A stretch of DNA of 7,129 bases from Planctomycetaceae bacterium (lineage in GTDB: Bacteria; Planctomycetota; Planctomycetia; Pirellulales; Pirellulaceae). The stretch is from the NCBI GenBank assembly GCA_007129635.1, contig SKVE01000710.1, forward strand, positions 1-7,129, read 5' to 3'. The stretch's first letter is position 1; each line of letters starts with the position of its first letter. Below, one piece after another: positions 1 to 6,043 of the stretch. Below the pieces are notes generated by a model that saw nothing but the letters and a program-made list of their open reading frames with translations, was not told the DNA's origin and made no database searches. Both the position numbers and the translations under genes were made by a program.

Positions 1-208
1 ATAAACGAAAAATCGGAATAATGCGCTAAATTAAAGTATGGGGCGGTTATGAAAAGAAGCCAAAAAATATGTCGGAAGATGGGCCGTGTTTGGGGTGGAA
101 GTGGCGAATTACGGAGTCCTGATGATTAAATTAACCCCTCCAGAGTCCTTGGCGGAACGATCGGGAGTCGATCGAAGGTGCCGCAAGAGCCCAACGCTGT
201 GGTCCCAG

Positions 209-1771
209 CTACCTGAGCTTAGGATCCGCCAGATCCAAGCGGTACATGATCTGGTTGTATTCGTAGCGTGGAGTCGCCACCTCGCGGCCCGAGAACATCT
301 TCGTGTACGTGCCTTCGAAATAGATCTCGCGGCCGCCGTCCTGATCGAAGAAGGGGTGATGGACCGGATTGTAGAAGCTGTACTGGTCGTGCGTTACGAT
401 CTTGGTGGCCCGGCGCCATGGCCCCGTCGGTTGCAGCGCCTCGGTGTACCAGACCTCGCCCAAAAAGGAAGTACCGCCCTTTTGCGTCGCGATCGCGATC
501 CAGCGTTGGCGGTAATCGTTCCAACGCACCGAACCGCGATGTAGCAAAACGACTTGGCCTGTGTCGCAGCAGACCGGCAAGAAACGCGCTTCGTCCTGCG
601 GCAGGCGCCCGGCGGCGATCCATGCTTGCTCGACGGATCCGTCGACTGGCTTGCCCCCGCGCCGCCATTGATAGTCCACTCGGCCATCAGCATCCAATAG
701 CAGCCGGTCACCATCGGCGTTGTCTGCCGGATCCAAGCAGGTAAAGACCTCGTAGGTCGCGGGGTTCGTATAGTGCTGCCAATCCGCTTTCACGCGCACC
801 GTGGGGAACACCTCGCCAAAGTACAAGTATTCCTGACCGTCCTCCCGATGCCGCAGCACATGAGCTTGCCCCGGAAAAAGGTGCCGGTCGTCCATGTCCA
901 GCACTTTCAGGATTTCAAATTCTCCTTGATCGTCATCAAAAACGGCCAGCCCGTGCCCGACCATTTCCGACAGGGACGCCATGTGCGCGTAATGACACAA
1001 CAACCGCTGGCGTCCCGTTTCGTCGGGCAGTGTCACAAACCCGTCGGCCCAGATCATGCCTTTCTCGACTCCCAGTCTCGCCACCGGGCGGCTGAAGCCG
1101 TCGTCGGCCACCAGATAGTGCAGGTCGACGCCGTGATCGGGCGCCAGTCCGCCCTGGTTGGGCAATTCCGAAGTGGCGGCTGCCATCCAGAAATGCCCCA
1201 GCGGATAGCTCATCCTGGACGTATCCCCCCAGAACCAAAAGACTTTCCCTCGATACCGTTCGGCGAAGGCCGAATCCTGCCCGGCGACTCGACCAGCTCC
1301 CAGCGGTTCGGCTAAAGGCGTGGGTTGCCCCAACATCAAGCTGTCTCGGTAAATGCCTTCGCCGGTCACCCGATACAGACGTTCGGCGATATTGATCCGT
1401 CGGATCTTGACGACCGCCGTGCGTCCTGGCTGGACGTCGAGTCGTACGCCAGCGTACCCGAAGCCATCCTTGGGCACTTCGTAGCCATGGCTGCGGACGA
1501 AAAAGAACACCTGCTGGCCCGCCAGTCCCGGTTCGTCGATCGCTGCCCACCCGCCGCTATCGGTCACCCAGGTCAGATGGTTGACCGTCTGCAGTTCGAC
1601 CAGCGGCACACCGCGTCCGGTCGCCTCGTCCACGACCTGGACGCCGAAATAACGGTCGGTTGCCGTCACGCTGCTTGCTGCCGTGGCCAACGCGAACGCG
1701 GTCAGGCAGAGGATCACCGCGGTCAGCTTGAGGAAACGGCAGGCAAGGAATGGGGAACTGCGGCGCAACAT
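209..1771 (-). CDS. Secreted protein: signal peptide, small beta-sandwich domain, probable beta-propeller
   Basis: The 520-residue product is probably exported. Residues 1-37 form a basic start (MLRR) followed by a hydrophobic stretch ending in small residues, which fits a Sec signal peptide. Residues about 41-125 (VQVVDEATGRGVPLVEL, then TDSGGWAAI) look like a transthyretin/carboxypeptidase-regulatory-type beta-sandwich. The rest is rich in aromatic residues, with repeated short strands such as VFWFWGDTSR (177-186), EYLYFGEVFP (314-323), RWIAIATQKG (423-432) and REIYFEGTYT (481-490). The WFWGDT and IYFEGTYT pattern recalls five-bladed propellers of the GH43/DUF4185 type, but I see no certain catalytic residues and do not assign an enzyme activity. 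The ATG start is supported by AGGTGA four bases upstream (1776-1781). It starts 28 bases after the halogenase-like gene and is very probably co-transcribed with it. It could be a glycan-binding or glycan-cleaving protein, or purely structural. Confidence 0.85.
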   Translation of the reverse strand: MLRRSSPFLACRFLKLTAVILCLTAFALATAASSVTATDRYFGVQVVDEATGRGVPLVELQTVNHLTWVTDSGGWAAIDEPGLAGQQVFFFVRSHGYEVPKDGFGYAGVRLDVQPGRTAVVKIRRINIAERLYRVTGEGIYRDSLMLGQPTPLAEPLGAGRVAGQDSAFAERYRGKVFWFWGDTSRMSYPLGHFWMAAATSELPNQGGLAPDHGVDLHYLVADDGFSRPVARLGVEKGMIWADGFVTLPDETGRQRLLCHYAHMASLSEMVGHGLAVFDDDQGEFEILKVLDMDDRHLFPGQAHVLRHREDGQEYLYFGEVFPTVRVKADWQHYTNPATYEVFTCLDPADNADGDRLLLDADGRVDYQWRRGGKPVDGSVEQAWIAAGRLPQDEARFLPVCCDTGQVVLLHRGSVRWNDYRQRWIAIATQKGGTSFLGEVWYTEALQPTGPWRRATKIVTHDQYSFYNPVHHPFFDQDGGREIYFEGTYTKMFSGREVATPRYEYNQIMYRLDLADPKLR

Positions 1772-1775
1772 CGCA

Positions 1776-1781
1776 TCACCT
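1776..1781 (-). promoter_or_regulatory. Ribosome binding site of the secreted-protein gene
   Basis: On the minus strand AGGTGA lies four bases before the ATG at 1769-1771, inside the 28-base gap after the halogenase-like gene. It supports the annotated start and independent ribosome loading on a shared transcript. Confidence 0.6.
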
Positions 1782-1799
1782 GTTCAGGCATCCATTGGG

Positions 1800-3266
1800 T
1801 CAGTCGCTATTGTGTTCCAGCGGTTCCAGTAGGCCATCGATCCACTGTTCGAATTCGGCCGCATCGGCTCGTTGTTCCACTGGCAACTGAGCGTCCTCGG
1901 TCAAACGGTCGACAACCTGCAACACGGCGTTTCGCAACAGTTCGTCGTCGGCGCACAAGAACGCGTGTTCCGGCTGGATACGCCCCGCGCGGAACCGGCG
2001 CTCGTACATCGACGAAGCGGCGAAGTACAGCCGAGACGTGCTCTTGAACCGCGCGAAATCATCCATGGCCAGATAGCACGCATGGAGCAGTGAATCGATG
2101 AACTCGATTTCCGTCCGTACGGTGCGACTGTACGCATCCAACTGAGCCTCCATGTCATCCCGCCCCCAACTACGCTCCAAGATCGCCGCCAGGCGTTCGA
2201 TGCCGCACAGGATCTGTGCGATCCCCGTGCCGTGCAACGGGTCGACGAAACCGCCGACATTCGGTAAACCGGCCCAACCTGCTCCTGCGGATCGTTCGGC
2301 GATCCGCTGCAATCGGTCGGTGCCGATCAGATGGAATGTCGCCTCGTGCATTCGAGCACCCGCGAACTGCTTGGCCAACGTGGGATAACGCTCGACAATC
2401 AAATGCCATTCCTCGTCGGGATACCGATCCGGGTGGTAGGGGTGACGGTCCTGATCCAGCACCAAGCCCGCGCTGGTCACCCCGTTACGAAACTGCAATT
2501 GCCACATCCAGCCTCCTTCGATGATGTGATGCACGGCCGCTTCGTCGCATCGATACGGATGCCCTTCGACGACACCGCCAGCCTCCTGATACGCGTCGAA
2601 CCAGTTGCCGACATCGGTGAAGTGCCCGTACAGGGTCCGCGTCTTCGTCTTCATGCAATCGATGCTGATCGGGATCTCCAGGGCCTTGAGCATCACCCCA
2701 GTCCCGCCGCTGGCGTCCAGGACGAACTGGGCGAAAATGCGGACCGGTTCTTCACTGTGGTAGCCTGCGACGCACCAGCGATCGCCATCCCGGGTAATGT
2801 CCGTTACGTCCGTATTCTCCATCGTCGCGATGCTGCTGGCACGCACTTGCTTGAACAGAAACTGATCGACATCGCTGCGCAACCAATGGGCATCGGCCGT
2901 CAGATCGTCGGGATTTCCAGGAACCAGCCATTCGTTGGAACCGTCCGCCTGCGGCTGAAAGGGCTCGCCCGTGCGGTGCCAGAAATAGGTAAATCCACGT
3001 TTGATCCCCAACGTGACCTCCGGATGAGCCTGTTCGGCGCTGGCGTACTCGCACAACGGTTCGATCCCCGTCAGCTTGTACCGTTGGACCAGATCTCGCA
3101 GCACCATGTTGGCGATTGGCGTCGAGGATTCGCCGATCGTGAAACGCGGATGGCTGGCTCGATCGATCAAAACGGTCCTCAATCCCAGCCGTTGCCCGAT
3201 CATCGCCATCAGGCCTCCACCGAACCCAGAACCGATTACGGCCAGATCGACATCGAATTGAATCAT
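1800..3266 (-). CDS. FAD-dependent halogenase-like oxidoreductase
   Basis: This 488-residue protein belongs to the flavin-dependent halogenase/monooxygenase superfamily, cytoplasmic enzymes that use reduced flavin and oxygen. The Rossmann FAD site is GSGFGG (12-17), with an acidic residue ending the second strand (LIDR, D35). GESSTP (45-50) follows, as in halogenases. K89 in IKRGFTYFW is the candidate for the lysine that carries the hypohalous species. FVLDASGG (181-188) and GGFVDPLHGTG (338-348) are the later flavin-contacting motifs. The halogenase signature WxWxIP is only partly present: GGWMWQLQF at 251-259 keeps both tryptophans but not IP. The enzyme may therefore halogenate a non-tryptophan substrate, or hydroxylate or oxidise instead. 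Residues 370-488 are a helical C-terminal part. No signal peptide or membrane segment is visible. The ATG at 3266 is fixed by GGAGGT six bases upstream. It is the first gene of a pair with the secreted protein. Confidence 0.87.
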   Translation of the reverse strand: MIQFDVDLAVIGSGFGGGLMAMIGQRLGLRTVLIDRASHPRFTIGESSTPIANMVLRDLVQRYKLTGIEPLCEYASAEQAHPEVTLGIKRGFTYFWHRTGEPFQPQADGSNEWLVPGNPDDLTADAHWLRSDVDQFLFKQVRASSIATMENTDVTDITRDGDRWCVAGYHSEEPVRIFAQFVLDASGGTGVMLKALEIPISIDCMKTKTRTLYGHFTDVGNWFDAYQEAGGVVEGHPYRCDEAAVHHIIEGGWMWQLQFRNGVTSAGLVLDQDRHPYHPDRYPDEEWHLIVERYPTLAKQFAGARMHEATFHLIGTDRLQRIAERSAGAGWAGLPNVGGFVDPLHGTGIAQILCGIERLAAILERSWGRDDMEAQLDAYSRTVRTEIEFIDSLLHACYLAMDDFARFKSTSRLYFAASSMYERRFRAGRIQPEHAFLCADDELLRNAVLQVVDRLTEDAQLPVEQRADAAEFEQWIDGLLEPLEHNSD

Positions 3267-3272
3267 CGTTAC

Positions 3273-3278
3273 ACCTCC
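3273..3278 (-). promoter_or_regulatory. Strong ribosome binding site of the halogenase-like gene
   Basis: GGAGGT on the minus strand, six bases before the ATG at 3264-3266, is the most consensus-like Shine-Dalgarno of the window. It decides the start and suggests efficient translation unless the upstream hairpin interferes. Confidence 0.75.
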
Positions 3279-3294
3279 CTATTTTTACGGGTGG

Positions 3295-3328
3295 ACCGCA
3301 TCCGGTTGGTACCGGGAAAAGATGCGGT
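3295..3328 (-). promoter_or_regulatory. Leader hairpin upstream of the halogenase-like gene
   Basis: ACCGCATC (3295-3302) and GATGCGGT (3321-3328) are perfect 8-base inverted arms. Inside them CGGT (3303-3306) and ACCG (3311-3314) form a second 4-pair stem with a TGGT loop and a six-base bulge on one side. The structure sits 16 bases before the strong Shine-Dalgarno. No U-run follows on the minus strand, so a simple intrinsic terminator for nfeD is unlikely. It could be an mRNA leader structure, a protein-binding operator, or chance. Confidence 0.4.
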
Positions 3329-3383
3329 GAAGGGGCAAGCATCGACACGTTGCCCAGCTCAAGCTAAACGATGCAGGCGATGC
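3298..3383. repeat. Cluster of GATGC/GCATC words in the intergenic gap
   Basis: Five copies of the 5-mer GATGC or its complement lie within 86 bases: GCATC at 3298 and 3339, GATGC at 3321, 3370 and 3379. The last two sit in a 9-base direct repeat of CGATGC. By chance about 0.2 copies would be expected over both orientations, though two of the five are the arms of one hairpin. The cluster lies just upstream of the halogenase-like gene and downstream of nfeD, where an operator could lie. Confidence 0.3.
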
Positions 3384-3384
3384 C

Positions 3385-3390
3385 CGTCAA
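3385..3390 (-). promoter_or_regulatory. Possible -35 element for the halogenase-like gene pair
   Basis: TTGACG on the minus strand matches the sigma-70 -35 consensus at five of six positions and lies about 120 bases upstream of the start codon. At 17 bases further the -10 position reads TTAGCT and at 18 bases TAGCTT, both poor. The promoter is therefore a weak candidate. It would put both the GATGC cluster and the leader hairpin at or downstream of the promoter. Confidence 0.2.
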
Positions 3391-3432
3391 CTATGGGGGC
3401 ACTACAGAAGGGTTTTCCGGGCTTGAACAAGT

Positions 3433-4977
3433 TCAGGCTTCTTCGATCTGGCTGACCAAGATCCTCGAGCCTTGGATTTCGTCGATGCGAACTGAACACC
3501 CAGCGGGGACAAAACTGCCGTCGGCTAACACATCCAGCGTCTCGTCGTCAAAGCTGGCTTTGCCCGCCGGACGCAATGCCGTCATCGTGATGCCCTTGTC
3601 CCCGACACGAAACTTTCGACCACCGGTTTCCACACCCCGGTTATCGCCATCGCGGTTTCCGTCCGGCGACGATCGATCATCGGGGATCGGTTTTAGAATC
3701 AGCCGATTGAAGAACGGAATCGTGCCAAAATAACGTGTCAGCACGGACGCGGCCATCAGAAACACCAGTCCTGACGATGCCAGCACCAACATCGACACGC
3801 CCATCGACTCCAACTGCCGAGGCGTTTGGGGGACGATGAAATCTTGGCTGGCCATCACCAAGCCGGCGCTGATCAGCAGCAGGCCCGTCAGCCCTGATAC
3901 CCCAAAACCAGGGAAAACGAATACCTCGATGGCAAGAAACAGGACGCCCGCCAAGAACAGGACGACTTCCAGGATTTCCGCCGTACCGCCCAGAAAACGG
4001 CTCCAGAAGAATAAAGCGAAACACAACACGGCGATCAAGCCACCGATGCTGATCCCCGGCGCGGCGAATTCGATATACAAAGCCACCAAACCGATCACAA
4101 ACAGCAATCCGGTGACCAGAGGTAGATTCAGGATAAAAACCGCTGTGTCCACTGCGGTCGGTTCCAATACTACTGGCGGTTCGATCAGGCCCAGCAGGTT
4201 GATCAATTCGGAGCGGCCTAGTGCGTTTCCCTCGGCCAAACCCAATTCGAGAGCCCGCCGGCCGTTCACTTCTAAAAAATTCTTTTCCCGACTCTCCAAA
4301 ACCGGTCGCCCCTTCTCCCAAACCTGGGGGTCCTGGGATGCTTCGATCTCGTCGTCGGACATAAAGGTTTGTTCACCGGTCTGCCGGTTGGTCACCTGGT
4401 AAACCACCAGATCCATGTTGACCATGGCTTCGGCCAGTGCCGGGGGTCGGTCACTAGCCTCGGCCAAGTCGCGCAGTTGAATGGCCACATCCGTGCGGAT
4501 TTTTTCTTCGGCGTATCGGAACAGCGAGTCTCGACCGATCGTCATCACCCCTACATTCCCCAGCAGCGCATCGGGATGCATGTAGATCTGATCGCAGCCT
4601 AAAGCGACCACTGCGGCACCGCTGAGCGCCTTGCGAGGAACAAAGGCGACGGTTTGGGCCCAATCGACGTAACGTAGCTTTTGGGCGATTTGAAAGCTGG
4701 GATCGACCAAACCTCCCGGACTATCGATCTCGACAATTACGAGATCCGCGCCGGCTCGTTCGGCCGCTGCAAGCTGGCGGTAAAAGAACTGCTCGATGAT
4801 CGGCGTGATCATCCCCTCGAACCGAATGATCACCCCCTTTTGGAATCGGGCCGGTTCAGGTTCTGCGTGCTCTTGATCAGCCCAAAGGCTGGCAGAAAAC
4901 CCTAAGGTGGCCAGCCCCAACAACAGGGCGACCCACCATCGCGGTGTATAGGCACGGTATGGAATGGCTTGCGTCAT
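3433..4977 (-). CDS. nfeD: Long-form NfeD family membrane serine protease
   Basis: The 514-residue product is an envelope protein of the NfeD/ClpP-class protease family. Residues 1-33 form a signal peptide or anchor (hydrophobic 14-30, cleavable after LWA). The ClpP-fold protease part spans about 46-260, with IVEIDSPGGLVDPS at 81-94 and S119 in KALSGAAVVAL as candidate nucleophile. K159 lies 40 residues on, close to the Ser-Lys spacing known for the Pyrococcus homologue. Five hydrophobic segments follow at about 283-302, 308-327, 336-355, 360-377 and 395-413. The charged linker 431-454 leads to the NfeD OB-fold, GDKGITMTALRPAGKASF (459-476) to the end. I chose ATG 4977 because AGGT lies five bases upstream (4983-4986) and the signal peptide starts sensibly. 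A longer reading frame from GTG 5022 would begin within a few bases of the predicted transcript start. Long NfeD proteins often pair with a slipin (stomatin-like) protein; none is adjacent here. Confidence 0.9.
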   Translation of the reverse strand: MTQAIPYRAYTPRWWVALLLGLATLGFSASLWADQEHAEPEPARFQKGVIIRFEGMITPIIEQFFYRQLAAAERAGADLVIVEIDSPGGLVDPSFQIAQKLRYVDWAQTVAFVPRKALSGAAVVALGCDQIYMHPDALLGNVGVMTIGRDSLFRYAEEKIRTDVAIQLRDLAEASDRPPALAEAMVNMDLVVYQVTNRQTGEQTFMSDDEIEASQDPQVWEKGRPVLESREKNFLEVNGRRALELGLAEGNALGRSELINLLGLIEPPVVLEPTAVDTAVFILNLPLVTGLLFVIGLVALYIEFAAPGISIGGLIAVLCFALFFWSRFLGGTAEILEVVLFLAGVLFLAIEVFVFPGFGVSGLTGLLLISAGLVMASQDFIVPQTPRQLESMGVSMLVLASSGLVFLMAASVLTRYFGTIPFFNRLILKPIPDDRSSPDGNRDGDNRGVETGGRKFRVGDKGITMTALRPAGKASFDDETLDVLADGSFVPAGCSVRIDEIQGSRILVSQIEEA

Positions 4978-5004
4978 GATCGACCTAACAAGCGTAACGT
5001 TGAC

Positions 5005-5024
5005 GGGTGGAAACCAGACCACCC
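5005..5024 (-). promoter_or_regulatory. Hairpin at the predicted 5' end of the nfeD transcript
   Basis: GGGTGG (5005-5010) and CCACCC (5019-5024) form six perfect pairs around an eight-base loop. With transcription predicted to start near 5025, the hairpin would occupy about the first 20 nucleotides of the nfeD mRNA and leave the ribosome site near 4983 open. A 5'-terminal stem often stabilises mRNA; that role here is inference. Confidence 0.3.
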
Positions 5025-5031
5025 CCCACGG

Positions 5032-5060
5032 ATTTTAGGGGAACTTAGCCTATCTGGCAA
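5032..5060 (-). promoter_or_regulatory. Sigma-70-like promoter of nfeD
   Basis: Reading the minus strand, TTGCCA (5055-5060) and TAAAAT (5032-5037) are separated by exactly 17 bases. Each hexamer matches its consensus at five of six positions, the best promoter match I found in the window. Initiation would be expected near 5025, giving a leader of about 48 bases to the ATG at 4977. Confidence 0.6.
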
Positions 5061-5184
5061 ACAGGGGGTAACGAGAAACCGCAAAATCTCGGTCGATGTC
5101 GCCCCAACCGCAATGGCATCTTTTGCCTGGAAGGATTATCTTAATACGCGCAATGCACTTGGGAAGATTAAAAGTTTGCGCGTC

Positions 5185-5190
5185 GAGGAG
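5185..5190 (+). promoter_or_regulatory. Ribosome binding site of fabI
   Basis: GAGGAG sits six bases before the ATG at 5197-5199. It decides the start against the 76 upstream in-frame codons reaching back to 4969, which run through the promoter region and the start of nfeD and do not resemble FabI. Confidence 0.75.
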
Positions 5191-5196
5191 AACCGG

Positions 5197-6042
5197 ATGG
5201 CCCTGTTTGAAGGGAAAAAAGGACTAATACTAGGTGTGGCCAATGATCGTTCGATCGCTTGGGCGATCGCCAAGACGATTATGGACCAAGGCGGCGAATG
5301 TGGGTTTACCCACCTGCCGGATCGTCCCGACGATCAACGGGAGAAGAACCGTCGAAGGGTGGCTCAATGCCTGGAGGGCTATTCTCAGGCAAAATTCCTG
5401 GTTCCGTTAAACGTACAGGACGACGATCAAATCGCCCACGTCATGCATCTGGCGGCAGATACGTTCGGCTCGATCGATTTTCTCCTACATTCGATCGCCT
5501 TTGCCGATCGAGACGACTTGAACCGTCCCACGGTCGAAACCAGTCGATCCGGCTTTCAATTGGCGATGGATATCAGTGTGTACAGCCTGATCGCGGTCAC
5601 CAATGCTGCCAAGGATATCATGAATCGCCGAGCAGCGATTGCGGCGATGAGCTATTTTGGCGGCGAAAAATGCGTGCCGGGCTATAACGTGATGGGGATT
5701 TGCAAATCGGCCCTCGAAGCCTCGGTGCGGTATCTGGCTTACGATTTGGGCCAGCGGGGCATCCGGGTCAACGCGCTGAGTGCCGGGCCGCTGAAGACCT
5801 TGGCCGGTTCGGCAGCCGGGGTGAACGAAATGCTGCAATTATATCGATTTATGTCTCCGATGGGCAGAAACATTACCCACAAAGAGGTTGGTCGCACCGG
5901 TGCCTTTCTGTTGTCGGAGATGTCTGATGGGATCACCGGCGAGACGTTGCACGTCGATGGCGGTTACAACATCATGGGTTCGCCTGGCCGCTTACTGGAC
6001 GCGTTGCGAGATCCCCCGGCGGAATCGGGAGCATTGATCTGA
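5197..6042 (+). CDS. fabI: Enoyl-[acyl-carrier-protein] reductase (NADH), FabI
   Basis: FabI reduces trans-2-enoyl-ACP to acyl-ACP, the last step of each cycle of type II fatty-acid synthesis in the cytoplasm. The 281-residue protein is an atypical short-chain dehydrogenase. The cofactor site reads [10 protein letters not shown] (13-22), and HSIAFA lies at 98-103. The FabI active site is complete: Y153, Y163 and K170 in MSYFGG...GYNVMGICK have the same 10- and 7-residue spacings as Y146, Y156 and K163 of E. coli. SAGPLKTLA (195-203) and [11 protein letters not shown] (248-258) are further family motifs. A101 aligns with E. coli G93, a triclosan-resistance site; alanine is the normal residue there in Gram-positive FabI, so I do not read it as resistance. 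The C-terminus runs about 20 residues past the usual end (262-281). The stop codon is one base from the lepA start, so the two probably form an operon. Confidence 0.96.
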   Translation: MALFEGKKGLILGVANDRSIAWAIAKTIMDQGGECGFTHLPDRPDDQREKNRRRVAQCLEGYSQAKFLVPLNVQDDDQIAHVMHLAADTFGSIDFLLHSIAFADRDDLNRPTVETSRSGFQLAMDISVYSLIAVTNAAKDIMNRRAAIAAMSYFGGEKCVPGYNVMGICKSALEASVRYLAYDLGQRGIRVNALSAGPLKTLAGSAAGVNEMLQLYRFMSPMGRNITHKEVGRTGAFLLSEMSDGITGETLHVDGGYNIMGSPGRLLDALRDPPAESGALI

Positions 6043-6043
6043 C

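Larger units (their letters stand above)
4978..5196. promoter_or_regulatory. Divergent control region between nfeD and fabI
   Basis: These 219 bases separate two divergently transcribed genes and hold no credible gene. Leftward there is a clear nfeD promoter. Rightward the best candidate for fabI is ATGGCA (5113-5118), 18 bases, TATCTT (5137-5142), with four of six matches in each hexamer. This is weak and leaves a leader of about 47 bases. Confidence 0.6.

Noticed and set aside
49..129. 26-codon open frame in the left non-coding stretch
   Set aside because: The purine run GGGGCGG is only two bases from the ATG and the peptide resembles nothing I know; too short to support.
114..149. Direct repeat GAGTCCT, two copies 29 bases apart
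   Set aside because: Seven bases in two copies is within chance, and no mobile element or duplicated flank accompanies it.
158..174. Possible terminator hairpin after the secreted-protein gene (two CGATCG copies around five bases)
   Set aside because: CGATCG is self-complementary and common in such genomes, the stem is only six pairs, and no U-run follows on the minus strand.
773..2047. Plus-strand open frames of 180 and 240 codons opposite the secreted-protein gene
   Set aside because: No domain, no good ribosome site, and they mirror the codons of the minus-strand gene, which has a signal peptide and a Shine-Dalgarno.
2331..3455. Long open frame of 374 codons on the plus strand opposite the halogenase-like gene
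   Set aside because: It lies antisense to a gene with clear FAD motifs and a strong ribosome site, has no recognisable domain, and is an expected by-product of GC-rich codon use.
4978..5022. 15-codon N-terminal extension of nfeD from GTG
   Set aside because: It would begin at the predicted transcript start and in a hairpin stem, and it would put a long leader before the signal peptide.
4969..5196. 76-codon N-terminal extension of fabI
   Set aside because: It overlaps the nfeD start and promoter on the other strand; FabI homology begins at [13 protein letters not shown] and GAGGAG marks the ATG at 5197.
5488..5505. FabI alanine (A101) at the E. coli G93 triclosan-resistance position
   Set aside because: HSIAFA with alanine is the usual sequence in triclosan-sensitive Gram-positive FabI, so it is not evidence of resistance.
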